64,000 nucleotides of DNA from Toxorhynchites rutilus septentrionalis (Eukaryota > Arthropoda > Insecta > Diptera > Culicidae), in assembly GCF_029784135.1 (NCBI RefSeq), contig NC_073745.1:78053569-78117568 (forward strand). Direction: 5' to 3'. The position numbers and the translations under genes are program-made. The first letter of the stretch is position 1. Every line of letters begins with the position of its first letter. The notes under the pieces were generated by a model. It made no database searches, was not told the origin of the DNA, and was given only the letters and a program-made list of their open reading frames with translations. This document shows, piece after piece, positions 43,392 to 54,454 of this stretch.

Positions 43392-44048
43392 AGTCTTCTA
43401 CTGCTGATATGCTTTCCTCAATTGTTGAGTGAAGATTCTTTCCAAAGCATGGATGATGAATTCAGTGAAAATTTTAATATTCATTTCTCTGCATTTGACT
43501 GTAGTGATGCTGTAGGTTTTTCGGAAAAAATATAAACGATCAAAAAGTCAGGTGAAACACTAGCGTTTTCGCTTATGAGAGGATTTATACCATGCTTATT
43601 GATTCTTTCACATATCAGGCCTTCGTCCGAAGGAAGATATACTCTGTTTCTGGTGGGATTTGGAATGGATTCTGTATTACGAGCTACTACCAAGAAAATC
43701 TGTTTCTCACATGTATGGCTCGCAGAAGTTTTTAACGAGGGTGGAAAAATGGGAGGATAGAATATAGAGGGGCGAATGAACTGAAAAGTTTCAACCCTCT
43801 TAAAGCCAAAAAGAAGAAGATGGAGGATATAATATTTAAGCTTTGTGAAAGTTGGCGAAAGATTGTGAAACAGAACTATGGATATAAAATTAAGTTATAA
43901 TGCTTTGATTGAAAATTATGTTTTTGTTTTCCCAAAAATCGACATTAACTTTTCGGACAACCCAATATGAGCTATCCTGATTTATTCTGATTTTTATTTT
44001 CGTTCTTCCTGATTTTTTAAAATTATAGTTGGCAACCCTGTTTGTGAC

Positions 44049-44414
44049 AGTATTTGGGTTCCTAGTTAAGTCGTTTTCCTTTATGATAACAGATGCACCC
44101 TAATTTGTTGCATGCACAATCAAGTCAATGCATTCTACAATTCTGTGAAAACGAAAGCTGCTCAACGCCAACACAGTTCTTTACCATTCGATAATAACGG
44201 ACCGGAGACAAATGAATAATTAGATTTAAAGTCTCCGTAAACAAAGGAAAAGAAGAAGAAATAATAACGGATATAATGAGCAAACAGTACCCTGTCGTAA
44301 CCACCCCAAACATCCCACCCCCTCCCGTTGAAAGTGTCGGTTGCTGTCGGTTGTACGTTGTTCGCATTTTTTTAATCGGCATGTATCGTCTATATCCCAT
44401 CCGCCCATTTACAG
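44049..44414. other. Endophilin B intron, 3' part
   Basis: Near 44225-44260 the motif TTTAAAGTCTCCGTAAACAA with GAAGAAGAA resembles 39490-39530 and may be a SINE or LINE tail fragment. Otherwise nothing. Confidence 0.35.
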
Positions 44415-44760
44415 TTTGGGAGGTCCACAGCCGTACGTGCCGGTGGCAGGATACGAGGACGATGACACCCTCAGCGGACGCATGAACAACATCGAACTGG
44501 GCGCTAATCCCGGCTACAAACGGGCCCGTGTCCTGTGCTCGTACGATGCAAAGGACGGCACCGAGCTGAATCTAACATCGAACGAGGTAATTGTGTTTCT
44601 GCTGACACGCAGCATTCCAATAATGTGAGAAAATTCTCTACTTTCGAAGGTCATCTTTGTGTGCGAATGCAATCCACCGAACTGCGACTATATGAATGGG
44701 AAGCAGGGCTTGTTGAAGGGTCTGGTACCGAAGGCTTTCTTAGAACTGTTGGATGAGTAG
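44415..44760 (+). CDS. EndoB: Endophilin B, SH3-encoding exons (long isoform)
   Basis: Exons 44415-44586 and 44650-44760 encode the C-terminus of endophilin B: a linker (GGPQPYVPVAGYEDDD), then an SH3 domain with RARVLCSYDAKDGTELNLT, EVIFVCEC, NCDYMNGKQGLLKGLVPKAF and a final LLDE before the stop. The first exon begins with the last base of a codon, so it joins in frame directly to the exon ending at 33579 (phase 2). The full protein is then 361 residues, the usual length for endophilin B. The SH3 domain normally binds proline-rich partners such as dynamin. The exon 33760-34012 has no donor in a compatible phase and must be an alternative ending. Confidence 0.9.
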
Positions 44761-45656
44761 ATTCCTAAGCGTCGTTTCGCATTGTTGAATACTTTTAAAG
44801 CACACTGAGTTGCAGCGCGAATCAGAATATAATAGAAACAAATGCTGTTGCTTTAAATTATTTATTTTTTAAGTTACTTTTATTGTCAAAATCTCGCAAT
44901 CTCGTTCAGTTCGTTCGCGAGTACATTGTTGCATGTTTTCCAATGTTTCGTAAGTTTAAATTGATTGGGCTTCTAGTGAGTGAAAATAGCAATGTAGCAA
45001 ATGATAAGCGAACAATACCCAACGAAACAGTTACTGCAGTGCCGATCATGTTTAAAGGAAAAGGAAATTGACGCATTTTTAAGCGCTTATAAAAGACGCA
45101 CTTTGTCAATTATTGTAGCAAAAAAAGAACAGCCAGTTATAGTAGATTTTTGTTTGGGAACGGCTGCATTAAACATTCCTTGTAAAACTGTTAACACATA
45201 TCGCCTCAATCGAGCGGGAACTGTTCAATTAAACATTTGACAATTGTTGAAAGATTGAGAGAAAGAAACAAAGCTGTTTTGAGCGCCAAAATAGACCGAT
45301 ACTCGTTCCAAACTCAAACTCTCTAATTATATTTATCCTGTGATGAAGTGATATACAAATGCATAAGTCGATATGTTGTTTCTCATATTCTCTAGTATAA
45401 CTGAAAAGCGAGTGAACAATTAGACGTTAGTTATTATCCCTACTGGTCTACTCTATATATATAAATACTTAAATCGAATGCAAATTCAAGTCAACTAAAA
45501 TGCATACAGGACTCACTCAAAAAGCATTACCTAAACACGATTGCAAACAAAAAAGAACGCTGAATAATGTGTAATTTTATCTCTTCCATTTCGTGTTAAC
45601 GTTGGATACACTTACCTTGTTAGTCTGTAAAGGATGCTATGAAATTAAAGCGAAAC

Positions 45657-45662
45657 AATAAA
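45657..45662 (+). terminator. Polyadenylation signal AATAAA (endophilin B)
   Basis: AATAAA about 0.9 kb after the long-isoform stop, with no other gene between. The interval 44761-45656 is probably 3' UTR. Confidence 0.45.
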
Positions 45663-45832
45663 TACTTGCGTTTTAAACCATCACCAATCCGTTGAGATTT
45701 GTTCCGAATATCACCGACCCCGGAGACGAACAACCGTTACGTATTTCTTGGCAGAACGCATGCAGCTCCTTCAGAAAAGCGATCATTCGAGGACACTTAT
45801 TGAAAAACACTGATCTCATGTTTTCATCTCGA

Positions 45833-45838
45833 TTTATT
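45833..45838 (-). terminator. Polyadenylation signal AATAAA (RpS18)
   Basis: A canonical AATAAA on the minus strand 48 bp after the RpS18 stop codon. Confidence 0.7.
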
Positions 45839-45885
45839 TGATTCTCCACAAAATATATCCACTTAAACACTGCACCTGCTTAAGA

Positions 45886-46758
45886 TTACTTCTTCTTGGA
45901 CACACCAACGGTACGTCCGCGACGACCAGTGGTCTTGGTGTGCTGGCCACGCACTCGCAGACCCCAGTAGTGACGCATACCACGATGGGCACGAATCTTC
46001 TTCAGTCGCTCCAAATCCTCACGCAGTTTAGAGTCCACGTTGGAAGAGGTCAGCTGCGAGTATTTGCCATCGATGATATCTTTCTGTCTGTTCAGGAACC
46101 AGTCCGGAATCTTATACTGACGGGGGTTTGAGATGATGGTGACGATTTTTTCAACCTGAAAAGGGATGTAAACAAAAGTTACATTATAATTCCACTCAGT
46201 TGTGTGTTCAGAATCATACCTCTTCGTCCGAGCATTCACCAGCCCGCTTGAAAGGGTCGACGTCGGCCTTCTTCAAAACGACGTGAGCATAACGGCGACC
46301 GACACCCTTGATGGCCGTCAGGGCAATTGGAACGGTACGCTTACCGTCAATGTTGGTGCTCAGCACACGAAGAATGTGCTGGAACTTCTCGGGAATTACG
46401 AGCGACTGTTAAAAAAAGAGAAGATAGATTAACACATAACCTCAAATAAATAGTAAACAATGTATTGTGTGTTGTTCGTTTCCCCAAAACGAATTTAAAA
46501 CGTTTACTATGAAATTAAACTGATACTTCTCGCGTGATAGCAATCATAGACATCACAAGTTTGCGGAAATACAATTGACATGACAACAAAACCGCAGAAT
46601 ACAAGATTACGGTTTTCACGCATATGAGCCAAATTTAAAACCATATCGAATGAACACAAATATAACAAACAAAACAACCATTTTAACTCTAACGAACCAC
46701 GAACAATACTTCAAACAATTCACACAGCTTTTTTGAGATTTTAAATGCAAATTACCAT
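45886..46758 (-). CDS. RpS18: 40S ribosomal protein S18 (uS13)
   Basis: Minus-strand exons 46758-46756 (only the ATG), 46405-46220 and 46155-45886 encode 152 residues, the standard length. The sequence starts [19 protein letters not shown], contains [20 protein letters not shown] and [18 protein letters not shown], and ends [19 protein letters not shown] followed by SKKK. It sits in the head of the small ribosomal subunit near the P site and subunit bridge. Introns (GT/AG) are 350 and 64 bp. The gene is convergent with endophilin B, whose transcript ends about 0.2 kb away. Frame and splice phases are all clean. Confidence 0.97.
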
Positions 46759-46818
46759 TGTTTAACAAGGGTTTTCAGTGGAGCAAAATTATGTCTACTG
46801 CACTCGAATGGCCGATGT

Positions 46819-46829
46819 GGAAAAAAGAA
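46819..46829 (-). promoter_or_regulatory. 5' TOP-like pyrimidine tract of RpS18
   Basis: On the minus strand TTCTTTTTTCC lies about 60 bp before the ATG, the expected kind of transcription start and translational control motif for ribosomal protein mRNAs. The exact start site is inferred. Confidence 0.55.
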
Positions 46830-46839
46830 CTTTGAACGA

Positions 46840-47088
46840 CATCCGGTTTTTCTAGTGAAGTTTGAGAGTTGTCAAAAAATATGCGTTTCTCGGTAAAATG
46901 TGAATATGCGTTTTTCAAGGTGTTTCAAAAGTGGGAAATAGTCACCAGGTTATCATATAAAGGTGTTTATTTGCGGTAGTGCAGTTCAAGGTCCCCGGAA
47001 AATAGCCGCAGAATATATAAAGAATATAGAGAATATTTCTAGCCTTTATATTATTTTCTGGCGATTTATCCCGGTCACGGCAGTTCAA
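46840..47088. other. Upstream of RpS18, nothing assigned
   Basis: Probable promoter region of RpS18; no other feature seen. Confidence 0.4.
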
Positions 47089-47318
47089 TACAGTAAGTAC
47101 CTTTATTTCGATATATCGAGGCACCACTCAATATCGCATTAGAGGCGTTTGTGATCTGTTGTTGGACATTCGCGATGACAGTTGACAATCTGGAGTCATA
47201 AATTGGGTCCCGAACTCGATGTTCACAAACATGTCCATTTAGAGGCGAAAATGTCCAATTATTCGTGTCACATTACAGGTCTGTCTAATTAGCCAGATGT
47301 CGAATTAGAGGTTCTGTA
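47089..47318. mobile_element. pogo-like MITE, copy 1
   Basis: TACAGTAAGTAC at the left and TCTGTA at the right, flanked by TA, with internal CGAGGCACCACT and AATTGGGTCCCGAACTCGATG motifs. Two relatives are at 51079-51316 and 53905-54128. Confidence 0.65.
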
Positions 47319-48391
47319 TAATCGATTGTTACTTAAGGAATCCGGGTTTGTTTACTCTCGTTGGTTTGCTTACAAATGGTGTTAGGTCTTCTTATATTGT
47401 TGCTCAAAAATTTGACCAACCTTGTACCCCAATTTGTGTAATATTGCTGTATTCGCATCAAAATAGTGTGTTCAAAAATCTACTGTTCGGAGTTTGAATC
47501 ATTCGTCGGAACTTGATTCAAATTCCGAACACTACTTAACACTCCTATATTCACGCATAGGTCTGTCCGACCGACAAATCAATAATTCGTTCATTTCTCA
47601 AAAAATATCAACACTACGACTTTGCGATTCTCTCTAGCTTCATTATTTGTCGCTCGTCATCGTTTAGCGTATAGTATGTATTGGTGCAAAGGAGACGTGT
47701 ATCATTTTTTATCACTTTTGGTCTGAGACACCGACGCGAGTATAGGAGTAAATTTTTGGACAAGTGACTTTTTTCCTATTTTAGAATATTGTTCAATGAA
47801 ATGTATATATCAATGTTAGTGGCGTGGAATATTTATTGAATATAATGCATCAATCATTACCGGACTGTTCTTATTTGATTTTAATACTTTTTTGTCACCG
47901 GATTGAACGGATTCATTATTCGTCGATATATTCGTCGTTAGACTGATCCGTACAAAAGCACACATATACACACTTGTGAAAGAATGGCACTTGTGAGACA
48001 ATTGTAAACTGTAAACTATAAACTAATCGGTGGCTTATGGTTAGGTTTTACAGTTACAGTTTCGGAGATATTTTCTATGATATATGAGCTGAACAATATC
48101 GACAATAAAACAAGTCGCAGGAAGTTCTTAGAAATCCTTTTATATTATTTTTTTTCTTCTTTTTATGCCCCATGAAAAAATGCATAATTTATTAGTTTAC
48201 CAAGAACACAGAGACACAGGATATTATAAACATATAAACTTTATTTTCCAGAACCTTTATCATTTGGTAATTATTTAGAAGGTCGTTATACACTCTTCTG
48301 CTCGAAAAAAGACCCGAAAAATACGTTACAATTGCATGAAATGTGAATAAAATATGTTTGTCTCGAGCAAGGCGCTTGTATAAGTGTGTAA
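47319..48391. repeat. Unassigned DNA plus the empty-site copy of a dispersed repeat
   Basis: About 47750-48070 is the inverted copy of the repeat that flanks the element at 16120-18898. Here CCTATTTTAGAATATTGTTC runs directly into the other flank, so this copy never received that insertion. The remainder shows nothing supportable. Confidence 0.6.
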
Positions 48392-48744
48392 GGGTGCTCA
48401 TACACTATTTGACCGAAGCCAAATATTTGACTCTTTTTGACAGATAAAATTTGGTCAACGTGTACTGATCAAATATATTCTACACAAAACACGACAAGCA
48501 AATATTCAATTATTGGATGCCTAAAATATTTTTTCAGTCTGTTCTTCGAACCTGTCGGTACATGGTTAGGTTACCTTGGATATTTCAGTTGATTTTTTTC
48601 CATGTTCGGTGTTTGATATTGTTTACTACTGTTTAAAATTGAAGAGTGGCAAACAAAATAGTGTTTGTACAAATATCAAATCAAACCTTATCTGTCAAAA
48701 AATATCAAATATTTGACCTCCGGGCAAACAGTGTACGGCCACCT
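48392..48744. mobile_element. Harbinger-like MITE (ATATTTGAC family)
   Basis: Inverted ends GGGTGCTCATACACT and the complement of AGGTGGCCGTACACT, continuing to CAAATATTTGA on both sides (about 55 bp). Flanked by TAA (48389-48391 and 48745-48747). Non-coding, 353 bp. Confidence 0.75.
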
Positions 48745-48789
48745 TAATAGAGGCGCCTTGGTCTCGAGCATGCAGTTATTCGCGTTGAC

Positions 48790-49200
48790 GGCGGAATGGT
48801 GTCGACATCTGGATACGATATTAGTTTATATGAGGTCATCTATTCTCTATCAGATTAGTCGACCCTAAGGCAGTTTTGAATTGCTAAAATTTGTATGAAT
48901 TTTTTTTCTTTGCGTTATTTACCTACTAGAAGTACGTTGTTCTGACCCTAATTTAAACTATTTTCTATGAATCTTCAGATATTCTCACCAAAACTTACCA
49001 TTAAAATACAAAATTATCTTTAGACACATTTTGTGTATGATATTTTTTTACTACTTGCAAGCAAAAGTGATTTTCATTTACATAAAGTACTAATTTGGTT
49101 TGGTAAAAATAATTTTCATACATAATTTTTATTTTAAAAGTACGTTCATTTCTTCTGCAAACCCATATTGTCATGCCTACTCCCCCATTTCGTACTACGA
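48790..49200. repeat. Fragment related to the 5493 MITE
   Basis: GTGTCGACATCTGGATACGA near 48800 and the AATTATCTTTAGACACATTT stretch near 49010 match the interior of the MITEs at 5493 and 3089, but the terminal repeats are missing. Confidence 0.45.
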
Positions 49201-49261
49201 AGTTCAATGCCGTCAACGCGGATGGGATCTTCTGCTTCTTAAACCGCAATCGATTTAAGTG

Positions 49262-49442
49262 CGCTACACATACAGTGTCACCGTCACCGTCCCGTCAACT
49301 ATTCTCTTGGACTTATTTTGCCGACGTCAAAGTTGCCGGTGATTGTGTATGTGAATGCTACCATCGGATTCCCATAGGAGAATATTTGACATTTCATTCC
49401 TTTACGTTGACTTCACGGTGACGGGACGTTGTATGTGTAGCG
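49262..49442. mobile_element. Short MITE, CGCTACACATAC ends
   Basis: Inverted ends of roughly 35 bp: CGCTACACATAC with CCGTCACCGTCCCGTCAA on the left and the complement of CGCTACACATACAACGTCCC on the right. Length 181 bp, no coding capacity. Confidence 0.7.
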
Positions 49443-49468
49443 AACTTTATACGTTTTTATGTTATTTT

Positions 49469-49617
49469 GACGTAGGATTACGTCTTTCGGGAACATATTG
49501 GGTTACAAATTGAAAATCGAAAATCGAGCACATCGTGAAAATTGTGCAATTTCAAACGCTTATTGCTCAGTCATTTCATGGTGGATTGATGAAATTTTTG
49601 CGTCAATCGATTTCGAC
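49469..49617 (+). mobile_element. Truncated end of a palindrome-family element
   Basis: It starts GACGTAGGATTACGTC, then TTTCGGGAACATATTGGG, and is the inverted equivalent of 36862-37132 until it stops at about 49617, where a LINE remnant begins. Confidence 0.7.
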
Positions 49618-50870
49618 AGCTGCTGTTTTCCATGTAGCGATAGCTCTTCGGGTTGAACCCGGCTGGTGGCCCGCTCTTGCACATCGCACTCCAGCCGCAG
49701 GCCGCTCGCACTCACGCTCGTTCCAGGACCAGCTCCAGTTCGGGGACCTTCCTCGGGCGATCGCATCCTAACTATTTTCGTGAACGTAGCTCCATTTTCT
49801 GGGTGGATCTCCTTTGCCCGGAAGAAAGGGGTTGGCAAGGTTTCGGTGGCGTCGAGTGAAGCTTATACATCCCTACTTTCGCCGGAAAAACAAAAACATT
49901 TGCACCCATGGAAAAGTCTGTGTCGCACTCGGGGCGGAAGAGTCGAATGACAATGCGGGCCACATTGTTGTGGCGCTCGGTGTAGGCCTCCCATAATGTG
50001 TTCTATGTTTTTACCTGGTTGATGGCACATCCGGCAAATGTCATCAACGTCTTGTTGCCAGACGTACCGCCTGCAATTTATTGTCGGCATTATCTCGTTC
50101 TGGATGGCTATCATGTCGGTTACTACTACTGAAGAGTGTTAGCCACATATTAGATGTGGCCTAGTCGACATGTGGCCGGTTCAGTTAATGGGAGTGGGCA
50201 CCATGCACTGCCTTCTGCTACCAAGCTGCAATCTTCTCCTCCACTGTCTGCAGATTGCAGTTGAGTTGATACTCCGCTTTCGCCGAGTGCAGAGCGCTGT
50301 ATTCTCTGTCAGCGGCACAGACAGCCTGGTATAGCGCGTTTTGGTTAGCGCGTTCTGCGAAGTACTTGCGCAGTTGTTGTTCCTGGGCAAGGATGGTGCA
50401 TTCCGGCCTCTACGAATGCTTTCCTCATCCTCCTCTCAAGGTATTCAAGGTTAGTTTTGCTCTATTTGACTACTCTAAAACTGGTGGTCAGCAAAGGAAC
50501 CGCAAATGTGTTGATCGCGCGTACCTTGTTCTCCCCGGTGAGGAATGTCTTTAGGGCACAATTCACTTTACTCAAAAACTTGTCTCGCAGCTCCGTCTTG
50601 ATGTCCGATTGGCAAATCACGGTGAGCTGTCGGAATTCAAGATATTTATATGATTCGCCACGAGCCATGTCTCTCTTTTCAACTCGCCGTCATAGACCTC
50701 GTAACCTCCGGATTCGATAAGCTGCCCTTTCAGTAGATGGACACAGCGGCACTTCTCGAGGCCGAAGGCATGCAGATGTCCCTGCTTATATCTTTGACAA
50801 CCCGGATAGCTACACCTAGACGCAGACGTGAATCAGTGTTTTTTTTTATATTATAGTGACTTTCAACACA
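49618..50870 (-). pseudogene. Non-LTR retrotransposon pol remnant
   Basis: The minus strand holds GESYKYLEFRQLTVI, SDIKTELRDKFLSKVNCAL and FAVPLLTTSFRVVK (a post-RT maturase-like region), then LERRMRKAFVEAGMHHP, and further along DDICRMCHQPGKNIEHIMGG, a C-x2-C-x8-H zinc-binding segment common after the RT of several LINE clades. Stops and frameshifts interrupt it throughout and the RT palm is missing. Higher GC than its surroundings. Clade not determined. Confidence 0.7.
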
Positions 50871-51078
50871 TTTGGCTGATTCGTCACTTTACTTCCATTA
50901 CTCACTCGGAATAATTTCGGAAGAGAGAATTGAACTCACTCCCGACATTCTTTATTGAAAGAAAAGTGTATAACTCTAGTGTTCAGAATAATAAAACCTA
51001 ACATTAACTTTAAAAAAATTTAGGGGTCAATTAGGCCATTATGATTTGAAACGCTAGCATTAATTGATGGAAAAAATG
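50871..51078. other. No gene recognised
   Basis: Nothing supportable in this short interval. Confidence 0.4.
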
Positions 51079-51316
51079 TACAGTAAGTTACATATAATTC
51101 AGCATACCGAGGCACCACTAAGTGTCGATTGTGACTTGTAGTTGAACATTCTAGTTGACCGTGGTTCAGTTTTGACGTCTGGTGGTGGCCATAATTTGGG
51201 TCCCAAACTCGATGCTTACGAAAATGTCCAATTAGAGCTGAAAATGTCCGATTATTCGAGTCGCATTACAAGTCTGTCCAATTACCTAGAAGTCGAGTTA
51301 GATCTAACTTACTGTA
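51079..51316. mobile_element. pogo-like MITE, copy 2
   Basis: Ends TACAGTAAGTTAC and GTAACTTACTGTA-like (right end TCTAACTTACTGTA), with TA at both borders and the CGAGGCACCACTAAGTGTCG internal motif. Confidence 0.75.
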
Positions 51317-51400
51317 GTTCGTTCATTATTATTAATTCGATTATTTTTGCCTTTCATAACAATATGTTTTCTAGGTAGTGGATTATTATAAGAAAAATAA

Positions 51401-52364
51401 CCCAGCAAACATTAAATCGCATAACAAGCGTATATATAACATCATATGCCCTAAAATTCGGTTGGCATATAATGCGTCTAACTGGCATATGCATGCAAAA
51501 GTGGAGGCCATATACATACATGGCATGGTACCGAATTTGTTTGGATGAATATGCAACTTTGACCGGCTATAATAGCGATTATGTTGAAATTGAATTGCGA
51601 TCTAATATGAATATATTCATGAATTGTCAAAGCACCAAATACAACTTTTGCCATACTCATATACGATTTATTACAGTCATAGAAAAAAAAACAAATGGCG
51701 CAAAACATTTTCGTGAAATGTTTATTATAGCCTCACGAATTGCCATTTTTATATATGAGTATTCATGTTTGTAAAAATAATAATTGTTTGATTGACTTGT
51801 GTTGGGAGTGGAATATGAATGTTTAAAATGGCACAGATTGATGTTTGGTGAAAACTGCTCCGATGTGGGTTCGAACTCCGGTCGTCTGGATTATCATCCA
51901 CCAGCTATCTCGCGTGGCTATCTGAAGCTATCTGAATTAAATTCAACAGCGGTTAAAAGTACATTAGCATTTCATTGACATTTCAATATGATGTAATATG
52001 TTCTTTATTAGGATCTAATATGATTTACTGTTTCATGATTTTCTTCAGCATGCAACACGATTTACTACAGTACTGAATCGATTTAAATTATACGCTTATA
52101 CGACACACAAACTGCATCAGTGTAATATACGCATATGATGCGGATTAAATATATTTTACGACATTGTACATCATAAATTCGATGTTTATTATACCGAATT
52201 GCGACTTAATTTGATAATAGTATTTAAAATCTAGTTTTTACATTTAATGCGATATCAAATATACACGATACATACTTTGATTGATATTATATGCGATTAT
52301 GATTTATTCGGATTTCTTGTAAGACTTGGCACGTGCAAAATTATACGATTTAATGTTTGCTGGG
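51401..52364. mobile_element. CCCAGCAAAC-ended element, complete copy 2
   Basis: CCCAGCAAACATTAAATCGC and GATTTAATGTTTGCTGGG bound 964 bp, flanked by TAA on both sides. It is the uninterrupted reference for copies at 19090 and 52373. On the minus strand near 51846-51910 it carries a tRNA-like head (A-box TAGCTGGTGG, B-box GAGTTCGAACCC). No coding capacity. Confidence 0.88.
51846..51910 (-). ncRNA. tRNA-like pol III promoter segment inside the MITE
   Basis: On the minus strand GATAGCTGGTGG and GAGTTCGAACCC have the sequence and roughly 30-bp spacing of A and B boxes. Equivalent segments are at 19925-19975 (B-box changed by one base) and 55308-55372. It does not fold as a full tRNA by eye. It may be a captured SINE head. 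Confidence 0.5.
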
Positions 52365-53231
52365 TAACACTTCCCAGCAAACATTAAATCGCATAACAAG
52401 CGTATATATAACATCATATGCCCTAAAATTTGGTTGGCATATAAAGCGCCTAACTGGCATATGCATGCAAAAGTGGAGGCCATATACATACATGACAAAT
52501 GCTTACCGCATTTGTTTGGGTGAATATGAAACTTTGACCGGCTATAATAGCTATTGAATTGCGATCTAATATAAATATATTCATGAATTGTCAAAGCACC
52601 AAATACAACTTTTGCCATACTCATATACGATTTATTACAGACATAGAAACAAAACAAATGGCGCAAAATATTTTCGTTAAATGTTTGTTATAACCTCACG
52701 AATCGCCATTTTTGACGTAGGACTACGTCTAACCGGAAGATATAAGGGGTGAAATGGAAATCTAGGCACTGAACAAGTAGGAAAAAATGCAAGATTTGGA
52801 ACGCTTATAACTCGAGTATTTCTCAATAGATCGCAAAGGTTTTTGCATCAATTGATAGGAAATATATCTACGCATCTATCATAACGAATAACATTTCATT
52901 TTTCTTGAGATAAATAATTGAATAATTGTGAAATATCAAGCATTGTCAAAATGCACTATGTGCCCATTTTTGATTGGTCCATTTTGTGCTCCTCAAATCG
53001 TACCGACCAAAACGGGCAACCAGAGCAGCAGCGAAATAGAATGAAGCATGATTGGGAAGGAAAAAGAAAAAAATTAACGAAACATTGGTCGCAGTCTCAC
53101 ACATGCGTAACTCTCGAGCCAGCCAGTCAGCTTAAAAATCCCCGCTCCGCTGCCGTAACGATCATTCTCATTCAAACCGTACACCACATCGGTTCGCATC
53201 ACAACACATCAACAAACCAACCCAAGCAGCC

Positions 53232-53640
53232 ATGTCTGGACATGGTAAAGGAGGAAAAGTGAAGGGAAAGGCAAAATCCCGCTCGAACCGTGTTGATCTG
53301 GAGTTCCCCGCAAGGGTAGCTAGGCCGAGCGCGTTAGTACCAGTGCATCAGTCCACCTAGCCGGCGTTATATAGTTTCGGCCGCCGAAGTGATCGAGTTA
53401 GCTGGCAAAGCTGCTCGCGACGATAAGAAAACCCGCATTCGGAACAGAACACATTCGGTTCGGTGGACATCAAGACAACAGGCATTGCAGCGAGTGGCGA
53501 ATGGCAAACGCAATCGCAAAACGGCATCAGGTAGCAGAAGAAAAAATTTGTTCTTTATACAAACTGCTTTGGTGGCAAATCCAGAACAAGGCGGCATCGA
53601 GGGCGTTCGAAATGGTTTTCTTCAATACCACGAGTACTAA
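53232..53640 (+). pseudogene. Histone H2A pseudogene, copy 1
   Basis: ATG at 53232 opens MSGHGKGGKVKGKAKSRSNR, the H2A N-terminal tail, then DLEFP. A deletion of about 25 bp removes the VGRIHRLL segment and shifts the frame. Later LELAG-type sequence (VIELAGKAARDDKKTRI) returns, after which it departs from H2A. The 5' side keeps a TTAAAAAT TATA-like box near 53131 and a TGATTGGTC CCAAT-type box near 52972. There is no poly(A), so it looks like a copied genomic segment, not an mRNA copy. Confidence 0.85.
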
Positions 53641-53672
53641 GTTTTCTAAATTGGAACCATTCCATAAAACAA

Positions 53673-53688
53673 GGCGCTTTTCAGGGCC
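53673..53688 (+). terminator. Histone 3' stem-loop, copy 1
   Basis: GGCGCTTTTCAGGGCC matches the histone mRNA hairpin with one mismatched pair, followed by a purine-rich AAAAAAGAGTTTA like the U7-pairing downstream element. Confidence 0.75.
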
Positions 53689-53904
53689 ATTAAACCTTCC
53701 AAAAAAGAGTTTAGGAAATACAGTTCAATGCTTTCTAAAACATTATCCAAAATAATAATAAAACACAAATTGATTTTTTCATAATTTGTTTGCCAGGATC
53801 TGATGAGTATGTGAATTTGACAGTTGTTCTGAGCTTATTGATAGTTGGGGACTTTCCTGATTATTCAATTTTCACCAATTCTTAAATTGTTTCCAGATTG
53901 AAAG

Positions 53905-54128
53905 TACAGTAATTTACAATTAGTTCGATATTAAGCTAATTGGACGGACATGTAATGCGACTTATTTAGTTGGAAATTTTTGTAAACATAGAGATCCAAA
54001 TTATGACCCCAGATTGAAAGTCGACGCTGTACCACTGTCATCGCAAATGTTCAATTACAGGTTAAAATCGCCTCCAATGCGATACTGAGTGGCGCTTCGG
54101 CACGTCGCATTGAATGTAATTTACTGTA
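53905..54128. mobile_element. pogo-like MITE, copy 3
   Basis: TACAGTAATTTACA on the left and TGTAATTTACTGTA on the right, TA borders, internal relatives of copies 1 and 2 in inverse orientation. Its right end is also found fused to the second H2A pseudogene. Confidence 0.7.
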
Positions 54129-54252
54129 CAACATGTGACAAAGCTGGATGGGAAGAAATTTTCCAACTGTGAAAGCTGTGGCGAGTGGCAACAAATCTCT
54201 AAACAGGAAGGTTTAGCCGAACAAGATGAGGATATCGAGTGATAACAAAACA
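54095..54252 (+). repeat. Direct repeat, first copy (second at 54833-54987)
   Basis: Two segments share the run from CACGTCGCATT through CAAGCTGGATGGGAAGAAAT to GATATCGAGTGATAACA/GAATATCGAGTGATAACA. They differ by scattered substitutions and short indels. The repeat begins inside the pogo-like MITE end, so a MITE insertion came before the duplication. Confidence 0.75.
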
Positions 54253-54282
54253 ATAAACTCTTTAGATTGAAGATAATTTTGT

Positions 54283-54298
54283 GATCCTGAAAAGGACC
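54283..54298 (-). terminator. Histone-type stem-loop, minus strand
   Basis: On the minus strand GGTCCTTTTCAGGATC has the histone hairpin form (one G-U pair). No minus-strand histone body was recognised next to it, so it may be left from a divergent neighbour gene or an inversion. Confidence 0.5.
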
Positions 54299-54454
54299 CT
54301 TTTTAGCCTGCATGTGAATCCAACGAGCGAACAAATCGTAATGAATGTATTTTTTTGCCATCGCTTCCTTTTAACGCTCATTCGTTCGCCTCGTTGGACT
54401 CGTCCCTCTGGCTAAGTCTACCGATTTGTCTCTATCCTGTGAGTGTGTACCGCT

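Larger units (their letters stand above)
41434..44040. mobile_element. hAT-like non-autonomous element (host of nest)
   Basis: Ends CAGAGATGCCAACC and AGTTGGCAACCCTG are inverted, followed inward by CCTGATTTTT repeats on both sides. The flanks are identical 8-bp duplications, TTTGTGAC (41426-41433 and 44041-44048), as expected for hAT transposition. It holds a TIR element at 42028-43390, which in turn holds a MITE at 42507-43199. No transposase remains. Confidence 0.85.

Noticed and set aside
46406..46753. A snoRNA in the first RpS18 intron
   Set aside because: Ribosomal protein introns often host snoRNAs, but I found no convincing C/D or H/ACA box pair.
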